NCBI GenBank assembly: GCA_964637365.1
Contig: CAZWWH010000002.1
Location: 1-64,000 of the forward strand
Origin: Cryptoclostridium sp964637365
GTDB lineage: Bacteria; Bacillota; Dehalobacteriia; UBA7702
Direction of reading: 5' to 3'
Length of the DNA: 64,000 nt
Shown here in pieces: positions 34,517-42,585 of this stretch; position 1 is the first letter of the stretch, and each line of letters begins with the position of its first letter. Position numbers and translations under genes: made by a program. The notes under the pieces were generated by a model that was not told where the DNA came from, ran no database searches, and worked only from the letters and a program-made list of their open reading frames with translations.

Positions 34517-35926
34517 ATGGTGCCCAGATATCAGCTTTTAACCCAGGAAGACATTGTTAAAATTCACGAAACTTCGATGAGAATTATGGAAAACGTAGGG
34601 ATCGTTTTCAGCTATGAACCTGCCAGAGAAATGTTGAAAAAGCATGGCGCAAAAGAAGAAGGACATACCATGTTCTTCCCCCGCAGCATGGTTGAAGAAA
34701 AATTGAAAACTGTACCTTCCGCCTTTACCCTTCATGGCAGAAATCCTGAAAAAACCATCGAAATTAATACAGTAGACACTTGCTATGCAGGACCTTATGG
34801 TTCTCCCTTTGTCACAGATATTGATAACGGTCGCCGTTACGGTACTTTGGACGATTTTATCAGAATTGCTAAATTGCAAAATGACCTCTCCAATGTCGAT
34901 ATCATCAGCCATATCGGTTGTGAAGCCAACGATGTTGATGCCGATATTCGTCACAATGTGATGACCTATTGGAACTTAAAATTGAGCGACAAACCCCTTA
35001 TGGGCAGCGTCCTTGGTTATGAAGCTGCAAAACAGTCCATTGAAATGGCAGGGATTGCCAATGGTGGTCTTGATGTTTTGAAAGAAAAAACCGTTATTGC
35101 TTCCATTCCCTGCACCTTGACTCCCTTGAGTTATGATGACAAGATGGCTGGGGCTATCATGGCATATGCTGAATACAATCAGGCTCAGTTGATTAATTCT
35201 CTCTCCATTTCCGGTGCAACCACTCCTGCAACCCTTGCCGGTCTCGTAGCTTTGCAGAATGCTGAAGTTCTTGCCGGTATCGTATTGGCACAGTGTGTAA
35301 ATCCCGGTTGCCCCATTGTTTATTCTGCTTCCGGCTCTAATGCCGAAATGAGCACTGGCGCATTGTCCATCGGTTCCCCAGAAGATGCCATTGTTTCTTT
35401 AATGAATGGTCAGTTGGCTAAATTCTATAATATTCCCTGCCGTATTAGTGGTACTCTCTCCGACTCCAAAGCCTGCGATGCCCAAGCCGGTTTTGAATCC
35501 GCTATCACCGGTTTGATGGCTCAGTTGGCTGGTGGTAACTTCATCCTCCATTCCATGGGGATCATTGAAGCGTATAACTGCACCTCTTATGAAAAAATGA
35601 TTATTGACAATGAATTGCTTGGCTATTTTAAACACATTGGCAGAGGTGTAGAGGTTAACGACGAAACCTTGGCTTATGACGTGATTGCTGAAGTTGGTCC
35701 TCAGGGCGAATTCCTCTCCAATCCTCATACCTTCATGCATTTCCGCAAAGAGTTCTATCGTCCTACCATTACCGACAGACTCAACTATGACCAGTGGAAT
35801 GCCAATGGCGCTCTTACCATTGAACAGAGAGCCAACGCTAAATGGAAACAGATGCTGGAAGAATATGTTGAACCTACGCTTCCTGCTGATGTTGATGCTG
35901 AATTGAAAAAATACATTGAAAAATAA
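34517..35926 (+). CDS. MttB-superfamily corrinoid-dependent methyltransferase (non-pyrrolysine)
   Basis: 469 residues of the trimethylamine methyltransferase (MttB) superfamily: CYAGPYGSPFVTDIDNGRRYG near residue 95 (first part CYAGPYGSPF), MTYWNLKLSDKPLMGS, and the conserved C-terminal barrel with EVGPQGEFLSNPHT. The frame has no in-frame UAG, so it belongs to the non-Pyl branch (MtgB/MtpB/MtcB), whose characterised members demethylate glycine betaine, proline betaine or carnitine and pass the methyl group to a corrinoid protein. No corrinoid protein or MtgA-type partner is adjacent. The second ATG (34517) is 8 nt from AGGAGG. Expression from the sigma-54 promoter. Confidence 0.88.
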   Translation: MVPRYQLLTQEDIVKIHETSMRIMENVGIVFSYEPAREMLKKHGAKEEGHTMFFPRSMVEEKLKTVPSAFTLHGRNPEKTIEINTVDTCYAGPYGSPFVTDIDNGRRYGTLDDFIRIAKLQNDLSNVDIISHIGCEANDVDADIRHNVMTYWNLKLSDKPLMGSVLGYEAAKQSIEMAGIANGGLDVLKEKTVIASIPCTLTPLSYDDKMAGAIMAYAEYNQAQLINSLSISGATTPATLAGLVALQNAEVLAGIVLAQCVNPGCPIVYSASGSNAEMSTGALSIGSPEDAIVSLMNGQLAKFYNIPCRISGTLSDSKACDAQAGFESAITGLMAQLAGGNFILHSMGIIEAYNCTSYEKMIIDNELLGYFKHIGRGVEVNDETLAYDVIAEVGPQGEFLSNPHTFMHFRKEFYRPTITDRLNYDQWNANGALTIEQRANAKWKQMLEEYVEPTLPADVDAELKKYIEK

Positions 35927-36038
35927 TCTTAGTTCAATATATGAAGTAAATAGGGAGGGGAATTATCTCCTCCCTAACTTTTCTCAATGAAGAAATATGT
36001 AATTAAAGTATGGGGTATACTTTGGAAAGGATTATAAA

Positions 36039-37304
36039 ATGAAAAATTTCGGTTTTAGAAAATTGATGATTTTCATCATTTTAAGTGCCACTGTGGCCAT
36101 TGCCTATCAATTACCTTATCTTCGGTACACCTTTTACGATCAAATGATGGCCGCCCTGAATCTCAATGATGTACAAATGGGTGTTTTAGCCTCTGCAGTC
36201 AGCATTGCTAGTACAATCAGTTATCCTATCGGTGGTTTTCTTGCTAACCGTTTTTCCATGCGATCTCTGATTAATCTTACCTTGGCAGCGTTCGTTGTAC
36301 TTACTGTCTGTTTCGCTTTTACTACAAACTATGTATTCCTGATTGGGATCCATGTACTTTATGGCTTTTTTGGTATCGCTACTTTGTGGTCTGCTTACCT
36401 CGTTGGGATCCGTAACCTAGGTGATGAAAGCGTGCAGAGTAAGCTCTTTGGTTTCAGTGAAGCGACTCGTGGGATCCTTCAGACCTTGCTTGGCTTTGCT
36501 TTCCTCGGCATCATGGGGGCAGCAGCAGCTCCAGCTATGGGCTTTAAAACCATGCTGATTGTCGGTGCTGTCGTTACCGGTGTCTTCCTGGTGCTCGGCT
36601 TTATCTTCCTCCCCAAAAAGGAACAAGATGACAACATGGAAGCTCAGACGGAATCAGAGAAAAAATATACCATCGTAGATGTATTGAAGAACCCTGGTGT
36701 TTGGATTACGATTATCATTTTGACTTGTGGCTATGCTTGCTGGTCTTTCGGGAATGGTTATTTAACAACCTATACTGTGCGTGTCGCAGGTCTTTCCGAA
36801 ACTACTGCTTCTTTTTTAGGCATGATTCGCAGCTATGTTATCGTGTTTATCGCCGGTTTCCTTGGCGGATGGGTACTTGATAAGTTTACCTATAAAGGGA
36901 AGGCTTTCCTCATCCTCTTTATTTTGAGCGCTGGTTGTTTTGCAGCTGTGATGTTTAGCAGTAAAGCTTTGGCTGTTTGCGTAGGTCTCACTCTCTTTGT
37001 GGCTTTTATTGCCAACATCATGAAGTCCACCTATTGGAGCATTATGGGACAAGCCGGCATTCCTTCCGGAATGACTGCTTTGGCTACCGGTTTTATTTCC
37101 TTAATTATTTTCCTTCCTGATGCGATTTTGCCTACATTCATTGGTACCTGGCTCAATAACGCGGAAGCGGCCGGTAATATTGCCGCCGGATTTGACCGGA
37201 TCTTTATCATGCTGATTATATTTGCCGTTATCGGTATCCTTGGCAGCATTCTTCTGACTAGAAGAACAAAAAAAATTGACTCCAAAGGACAAATGGAGAA
37301 ATAA
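36039..37304 (+). CDS. Major facilitator superfamily transporter
   Basis: 421 residues, 12 membrane helices, MFS. Charged loop motifs include the inter-helix 2/3 GGFLANRFSMRSL and a central cytoplasmic loop rich in Glu/Lys at about 190-210. It follows the methyltransferase by 112 nt with no terminator between, so it is likely the second gene of the sigma-54 operon. Substrate unknown; context suggests uptake of the methylated amine or export of its demethylated product. Confidence 0.85.
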   Translation: MKNFGFRKLMIFIILSATVAIAYQLPYLRYTFYDQMMAALNLNDVQMGVLASAVSIASTISYPIGGFLANRFSMRSLINLTLAAFVVLTVCFAFTTNYVFLIGIHVLYGFFGIATLWSAYLVGIRNLGDESVQSKLFGFSEATRGILQTLLGFAFLGIMGAAAAPAMGFKTMLIVGAVVTGVFLVLGFIFLPKKEQDDNMEAQTESEKKYTIVDVLKNPGVWITIIILTCGYACWSFGNGYLTTYTVRVAGLSETTASFLGMIRSYVIVFIAGFLGGWVLDKFTYKGKAFLILFILSAGCFAAVMFSSKALAVCVGLTLFVAFIANIMKSTYWSIMGQAGIPSGMTALATGFISLIIFLPDAILPTFIGTWLNNAEAAGNIAAGFDRIFIMLIIFAVIGILGSILLTRRTKKIDSKGQMEK

Positions 37305-37355
37305 TTGCTCTTTATCACGGTGATAAAATACGGGCATATTTTTGTTAAATAAGCA

Positions 37356-37436
37356 AAGCTACCATAATCGATTCAGCACAACAAAGAATGCCTGAAACGT
37401 GTTGTGCTGTTCGATGAATGGTAGCTTTCTATTTTT
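37356..37436 (+). terminator. Terminator of the mttB-MFS unit
   Basis: Long stem: AAGCTACCAT with ATGGTAGCTT outside, CAGCACAACA with TGTTGTGCTG inside, followed by TCTATTTTT. Confidence 0.85.
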
Positions 37437-37550
37437 CGGAACGTAGAGACAAAGGCGTAATGCTAATCCTAGATGTTGAATTATACTGCGCCCCTGTCTG
37501 TATGGTCTTCTCAGTTAAAACAAAAATCATTTCAAAAGGAGCTGTTAAAT

Positions 37551-39059
37551 ATGAAAATATTGGGTAAAATTGATAAAACCATCTTTGGCACTTCTGTATT
37601 GATTTACGCTTTGATTTTTTTATTTATTCTAATTTCCCCTAAAATGGCTGAGGCTGTCGTCAACTCTGTTATGGATTTTACATTATCTGCCGTTGGTTGG
37701 GTATATATTTTGGCTTATGCCTTCATCACAGTTTCATTTCTTATTATTGGACTGAGCAAATACGGCAAATTGAAACTGGGAAAGCAGGAATCCAAACCCG
37801 AATATTCCTTTTTTAGTTGGATGGGAATGCTTTTCGGCGCTGGGCTCGGGGTAGGACTTGTTTATTACGGAGTAACCGAACCAGTATCGCATTTTATGAC
37901 AGCACCTTTTGCGGAAAGCGGTACAGCGGAAGCTGCCGCTGACGCTATGCGCACCACATTTTTTCATTGGAGCTTTCTGCCTTGGGCCAGTTATGGTATT
38001 GTAGGACTTTGTATCGGTTACTTCTCTCACCGCAAAGGATTACCGGGGCTTGTATCCTCTGCATTCCAACCAATGTTAGGGGAGAAAATCAGCAAAACGC
38101 CAGGGAAAATTATTGACGCTTTTTCCTTGATCGCTGTGATTTGTGGCGTTTCCATGTCCGTGGGCTTCGCAGCGACACAGTTAGCCAGCGGCCTCAGTAT
38201 GCAGTATGGTCTGCCCAATAATTTTGTAACTGTGGCGATTATTGTTCTTACCATCGGTGTTTTGGCGACGGTATCCGCTATGAGTGGCGTTGCCAAAGGA
38301 GTCAAACTAATCAGTGATTCCAATATGTACATTGTGCTATTTTTTTTGGCTTTTACATTTATATTTGGTTCTACTGTTTTCCTGATTAATACCTTTTTTC
38401 AAAGCATGGGGAATATGGTTTTTAATTTACCGTGGCTCTTATTTTTTGCAGATAGCTTCGAAACCATATCCTCTCAAACAGGATTTGATTGGGTAGAAAG
38501 TTGGACAATTTTTTATTGGGCCTGGTGGGTGGCTTTTGCTCCTTTTGTAGGAGGCTTTCTTGCCCAAATTTCTAAAGGCCGCACCATCCGAGAATTCGTG
38601 TTTGCATGTCTTTTTGTACCCGGCGTGCTTTGCTGTATTTGGTTCACATTTTTTGGTGGTGAAGCCATCCATATGACACTCTTTGAAGGCTCCCAGGTTT
38701 GTGCTGCGGCTGCAGCGGATCTTAATAATTCCCTTTTCGTATTTCTAAAGGAATTGCCAGTTTCTGGGTTTACCATTCCTTTGGCAATCCTTTTAATCAT
38801 TACATTAATTGTAACTTCGGTGAATTCTGCCACTTGTGTTGCCGGCACTTTCAGTTCTGGTGGCGATTTTACACCATCTCTGGGACTCCGTGCCTTTTGG
38901 GGCGTCTTCATTGCCTTGAATTCCATTCTCTTTTTCTCCATCGGAGGCTTGGATACCTTGAAAAATACAGCCATTGTTTTCGCCTTCCCTTTTATTTTGA
39001 TTATGGTTTTCATGGTGCTGAATCTTTTCAAAGACCTCAAAAACTGTGATGACGTCTGA
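37551..39059 (+). CDS. BCCT-family betaine/carnitine/choline transporter
   Basis: 502 residues with 12 predicted helices. Family hallmarks: GMLFGAGLGVGLVYYGVTEP (glycine-rich substrate/Na segment), FHWSFLPWASYGIVG (tryptophan box region) and FYWAWWVAFAPFVGGFLA. BCCT carriers import quaternary amines such as glycine betaine, matching the MttB-type methyltransferase upstream. The ATG at 37551 follows AAAGGAG. A terminator separates it from the MFS gene, so it has its own transcript; no clear sigma-54 site seen before it. Confidence 0.93.
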   Translation: MKILGKIDKTIFGTSVLIYALIFLFILISPKMAEAVVNSVMDFTLSAVGWVYILAYAFITVSFLIIGLSKYGKLKLGKQESKPEYSFFSWMGMLFGAGLGVGLVYYGVTEPVSHFMTAPFAESGTAEAAADAMRTTFFHWSFLPWASYGIVGLCIGYFSHRKGLPGLVSSAFQPMLGEKISKTPGKIIDAFSLIAVICGVSMSVGFAATQLASGLSMQYGLPNNFVTVAIIVLTIGVLATVSAMSGVAKGVKLISDSNMYIVLFFLAFTFIFGSTVFLINTFFQSMGNMVFNLPWLLFFADSFETISSQTGFDWVESWTIFYWAWWVAFAPFVGGFLAQISKGRTIREFVFACLFVPGVLCCIWFTFFGGEAIHMTLFEGSQVCAAAAADLNNSLFVFLKELPVSGFTIPLAILLIITLIVTSVNSATCVAGTFSSGGDFTPSLGLRAFWGVFIALNSILFFSIGGLDTLKNTAIVFAFPFILIMVFMVLNLFKDLKNCDDV

Positions 39060-39120
39060 TCTGATCTTGGAAATGACAAGGTGTCCGTAACCCGTAAAAT
39101 AAACGATTGCAAAACTTCTC

Positions 39121-39169
39121 ACATAAAAAAGAAGGTCTTTTCTTGTAGAAAAAACCTTCTTTTTTATGT
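39121..39169 (+). terminator. Terminator of the BCCT gene
   Basis: ACATAAAAAAGAAGGT pairs with ACCTTCTTTTTTATGT, 49 nt in all. Confidence 0.85.
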
Positions 39170-39218
39170 GATACTCTATAATTGTTTGTTATTTTTTTAG
39201 AAAACATAGAAAAGAGCC

Positions 39219-39247
39219 TTGTTTAATCGTGGGAAAAAGGGTAAAAT
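39219..39247 (+). promoter_or_regulatory. Promoter of the DUF3786 operon
   Basis: TTGTTT (39219-39224), 17-nt spacer, TAAAAT (39242-39247). The 110-nt leader that follows has foldable segments (GGCTATG with TGTAGTC; GGCTT with AAGCC; TCAG with CTGA). Confidence 0.6.
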
Positions 39248-39360
39248 AAAAAATAAATATATTGTCAGATTCGCTGGCACGAGGCTATGGCTTGATAGAA
39301 AAAGCCCTGTAGTCTATTTGGAAATGTCAGGATACTGACTGATGGTAAGGTGAATAGATT

Positions 39361-39963
39361 ATGGATGAACGCGGAAAAATGGGAATCGCTTTTGATAAGT
39401 ATTTGGCGGATTTCTTAGCGGAAAATGGTAAAAAAATGGCAGAGCTTTCTGGTGGTCAATGGGAAGATCCATTGATTCGTCTTCCCTATTTAGGTGGTTC
39501 TATCACAATTAATCATAAGGATGGAACCATTACTCCGGAACCCAAAGAATTATTGGAAAAGATTTTAATTTATAAGTATCTTTTGGAAGTTCAGGGCATT
39601 GAGGGGCCTGGTGATGATTTTATCGCTTTTATTCAGTTACCCTGTGGCTCCCATCACCAAAAGTTTTTTAAATTAGAGGTACTTGCCCCTCTTCAGAACC
39701 GTTTTGGCGAGGATTTGCTCGCGTTTACCAAAGCGGCGAAAGCTTTTGGTGGTTTCCCCGTAAAGGGTGGCGATTTGGCTTATCAGATTCCTTATTTTCC
39801 AAAAATTCAGGTTCGTATACAGATCTGGGAAGGTGATGATGAGTTTCCGGCTCAGAGCGCATTTTTGTTTGACAATAAATGTCACTTCCATATGGATACC
39901 GACGGCTTAAATGAACTAGCCAATCACATGACGGCATTGCTTTTGGAAGAGGCGGATCGATGA
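39361..39963 (+). CDS. DUF3786 protein
   Basis: 200 residues. Features fit DUF3786, a family of anaerobes: an early LPYLGGSITIN, a middle IYKYLL, and the C-terminal block IWEGDDEFPAQSAFLFDNK. Function unknown; the family is often found in organisms with corrinoid and one-carbon metabolism. Its stop overlaps the next start by 4 nt. Confidence 0.75.
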   Translation: MDERGKMGIAFDKYLADFLAENGKKMAELSGGQWEDPLIRLPYLGGSITINHKDGTITPEPKELLEKILIYKYLLEVQGIEGPGDDFIAFIQLPCGSHHQKFFKLEVLAPLQNRFGEDLLAFTKAAKAFGGFPVKGGDLAYQIPYFPKIQVRIQIWEGDDEFPAQSAFLFDNKCHFHMDTDGLNELANHMTALLLEEADR

Positions 39964-40535
39964 GTCATTTTTTTGCCTATATCAGTAAAATGAAGTGGAT
40001 CAAGCGATGGGGGCTCATGAAAAACACTGCCGAGGAAAATATCATGGAGCACAGCTGGCAAGTCGCTACTATCGCCCATGGTTTGGCCACAATCAAAAAT
40101 GATGTGTTCGGCGCCAATGTTGATGCCGAACATATTGCTATGCTGGCGTTATATCATGAAACCGGTGAAGTGATTACCGGTGATTTTGCTACGCCGGTAA
40201 AATATTTTAATCCCGAAATCAAAAATGCCATTGGTGATTTGGAACATCTGGCAAAGGAAAAAATTTTTTCCATGCTCCCAACAGAGCTGCAAAAAAGCTA
40301 TCAACCATTAATTTTTCCCGATGAAAAAGGGGAAGAATATATCATTGTCAAAGCTGCTGATAAAATTTGCGCTTATTTAAAGTGTATAGAGGAATTGAAG
40401 TGGGGCAATCGAGAATTCTCCAAAGCGGAAAAAACCATTCGCAGTGATTTGGAAAAAATGGATCGAGAAGAAGTGCAGTATTTCTTGGAACATTTTTTGG
40501 AAAGCTTCTCTTTGACATTGGATGAATTAAACTAG
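39960..40535 (+). CDS. YfbR-type 5'-deoxynucleotidase (HD superfamily)
   Basis: 191 residues, collinear with E. coli YfbR: SHFFAYISKMKWIKRWGLM, ENIMEHSWQVA (first metal His), ALYHETGEVITGDFATPVKY and ADKICAYLKCIEEL (third metal Asp). YfbR dephosphorylates dNMPs to deoxynucleosides. The HD doublet is HE here (YHETGEV), a conservative exchange. Overlaps the DUF3786 gene in ATGA. Confidence 0.9.
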   Translation: MSHFFAYISKMKWIKRWGLMKNTAEENIMEHSWQVATIAHGLATIKNDVFGANVDAEHIAMLALYHETGEVITGDFATPVKYFNPEIKNAIGDLEHLAKEKIFSMLPTELQKSYQPLIFPDEKGEEYIIVKAADKICAYLKCIEELKWGNREFSKAEKTIRSDLEKMDREEVQYFLEHFLESFSLTLDELN

Positions 40536-40571
40536 TAGAATGAATCATGAAATGAAAAAACAGGTGAAGTA

Positions 40572-41582
40572 ATGAGTGGCAATCGTGAAAATTATATGAA
40601 ACGAAAAAACGGCAAAGAACATGGCTGCGAGAGGTCCTCTCCACCATCCGGCTCTTCCGATAAGCGTTTAACGCAGAGAAGCGGTGGCAACCGTCAAAAA
40701 AAATCATCCCTCGTCGGGAAGGTTTCAACTTCCAAAGGAAATAAGCTGCCTTTTTATTTTGCAGTCTTTTCTCTTATTTTGATCATCATTGGCGTTGTGC
40801 TCATCTTCAAATCTCCGGGGCAGAGCACTGCCGCGGCCCCCAAGCCAACGCCGGAACAGGCCATTGATTTTCACACCTTTACTTACGAGGATGGCCTTGT
40901 TACCATGGGGTTGAAAACAGCGGCTGAGGTCAGCCAGGAGGCGAAAAAAACATCTGAAATTATGATTCCGCCCAAAGCCAAAGAATATGACCCCATTATT
41001 TACAGTTATCCTGCTGCGGGAAAACGAGTGGCGCTGACCTTTGATGATGGACCTTCCAGTAAAATGACGAAGGATTATCTGAATGTATTGGATCAACTCA
41101 ATATCAAAGCTTCCTTTTTTATGCTGGGTAACAGTGTAATGGCCTATCCCGATTTGGCCAAAGAAGTGGAAGAACGTGGCCACGATGTGCTAAGCCATTC
41201 TAAGGAGCATGCGATTTTGGCGAACCTTTCCAGAGAGCAGCTGGAAGCTGATTTTTCTTATTGCAATGATGCCTTTAAGGAGGTTCTGGGCCATACTCCC
41301 AAGATGGTACGACCGCCTTACGGCAGTTATACTGATGAGGTGCTTTCTATTTCCAGAAAATATGGACAAATTCCTATTTATTGGAGTATTGATACCAATG
41401 ATTGGAGAAAGTACTCGACGGAAACTATGGTGAATACGATTGTTAATAATCTCAGTGACGGAGGTATCATCTTGATGCATGAAGCCAAAGGGAATACTTT
41501 GGAAGCTCTGCCAGCCATTGCGGAGGCAGTGCGTGCTCAAGGTTATGAATTCGTACCTCTCTCAGAATTATTGTCATATTGA
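40572..41582 (+). CDS. Membrane-anchored polysaccharide deacetylase (NodB domain)
   Basis: 336 residues. A cytoplasmic, basic N-terminus (1-55), one membrane helix (about 57-78) and an extracellular NodB domain (about 150-336) with motif 1 TFDDGPS, motif 2 HSKEH (metal His pair), motif 3 RPPYGSY, motif 4 WSIDTNDW and motif 5 ILMHEA. It would deacetylate peptidoglycan N-acetylglucosamine or N-acetylmuramate. All catalytic residues are present. Start after AGGTGA. Confidence 0.92.
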   Translation: MSGNRENYMKRKNGKEHGCERSSPPSGSSDKRLTQRSGGNRQKKSSLVGKVSTSKGNKLPFYFAVFSLILIIIGVVLIFKSPGQSTAAAPKPTPEQAIDFHTFTYEDGLVTMGLKTAAEVSQEAKKTSEIMIPPKAKEYDPIIYSYPAAGKRVALTFDDGPSSKMTKDYLNVLDQLNIKASFFMLGNSVMAYPDLAKEVEERGHDVLSHSKEHAILANLSREQLEADFSYCNDAFKEVLGHTPKMVRPPYGSYTDEVLSISRKYGQIPIYWSIDTNDWRKYSTETMVNTIVNNLSDGGIILMHEAKGNTLEALPAIAEAVRAQGYEFVPLSELLSY

Positions 41583-41613
41583 TATTGTGGATGAAACAGA
41601 AAGAAGGAACAAC

Positions 41614-42489
41614 ATGAATGAAAAAATGGGCAGAAATGACCATTGTTGGTGCGACAGTGGGAAAAAATATAAATCATGCCATATGAAATTTGATCAAAAA
41701 TTGGAATCTTTGGCTGCTCAAGGTCATATTATCCCTTCCCATGACATGATTAAAACATCAGCGGAAATTGAAATGATCCGCCGTAGTGCCGAAGTAAATA
41801 TTGCAGTATTAGATTATGTTGCAGAGCATATTAAAGCCGGCATGACAACAGAAGAAATTGATATGCTGGTTTATCAAAAAACCACGGATTTAGGGGGGAT
41901 TCCTGCACCCCTTGGCTTTGAGGGCTTCCCTAAAAGCGTTTGTACATCCATAAACGATCAGGTGTGCCACGGGATTCCTTCCAAGGATGATGTATTGAAG
42001 AATGGCGATATCGTTAATGTCGATGTATCGACGATTCTCAATGACTTTTATTCTGATTCGTCCCGCATGTTCTGTATTGGCAATGTCAGCGAAGAAAAAA
42101 AGCGACTGGTAGAAGTTACTAAGGAATGTGTGGAACTCGGCTTGAAGGAAGTAAAACCCTGGGGCTTTATGGGTGATATGGCTCAGGCTGTTTATGACCA
42201 TGCGATATCCAATGGATATTCTGTTGTTAAAGAAATGGGCGGACACGGTGTTGGTTTAGATTTTCATGAGGATCCTTTTGTTAGCTATATTGGAAAACGA
42301 AATACAGAAATTGTTTTGGCTCCGGGTATGATTTTCACCATCGAACCTATGATTAATATGGGAGACAGTAGTATTTTCCTGGATCAAAAAAATGGCTGGA
42401 CCGTTTATACGAAAGATGGTAAGCCATCGGCTCAGTGGGAAATCATGGTGCTGGTTACAGAAGATGGTAATGAGGTTTTGGCCTATTAA
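41614..42489 (+). CDS. map: Type I methionine aminopeptidase with SEC-C zinc motif
   Basis: 291 residues. Starts with a SEC-C type zinc motif (CWCDSGKKYKSCH, residues 11-23), then the pita-bread metalloprotease: VNVDVSTILNDFYSDSSR (two metal Asp), GHGVGLDFHE (His), FTIEPMI (Glu) and WEIMVLVTEDG (Glu). Removes the initiator methionine. The ATG at 41614 is 5 nt after AAGGAA; the SEC-C extension is common in clostridial enzymes. Confidence 0.95.
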   Translation: MNEKMGRNDHCWCDSGKKYKSCHMKFDQKLESLAAQGHIIPSHDMIKTSAEIEMIRRSAEVNIAVLDYVAEHIKAGMTTEEIDMLVYQKTTDLGGIPAPLGFEGFPKSVCTSINDQVCHGIPSKDDVLKNGDIVNVDVSTILNDFYSDSSRMFCIGNVSEEKKRLVEVTKECVELGLKEVKPWGFMGDMAQAVYDHAISNGYSVVKEMGGHGVGLDFHEDPFVSYIGKRNTEIVLAPGMIFTIEPMINMGDSSIFLDQKNGWTVYTKDGKPSAQWEIMVLVTEDGNEVLAY

Positions 42490-42505
42490 TCCGTTAAATA
42501 TCTAA

Positions 42506-42548
42506 AAAAGGAATTACACCGATTTGATTTGGTGTAATTCCTTTTTTT
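42506..42548 (+). terminator. Terminator of map
   Basis: AAGGAATTACACC pairs with GGTGTAATTCCTT around a 10-nt loop, then a T-run. Confidence 0.9.
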
Positions 42549-42585
42549 ATTTATTGAGTTTTGTAAATTTGTTGGTTATATCTTT

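Noticed and set aside
34517..35926. Pyrrolysine-containing trimethylamine methyltransferase
   Set aside because: The full-length frame has no in-frame UAG, so this is a non-pyrrolysine family member.
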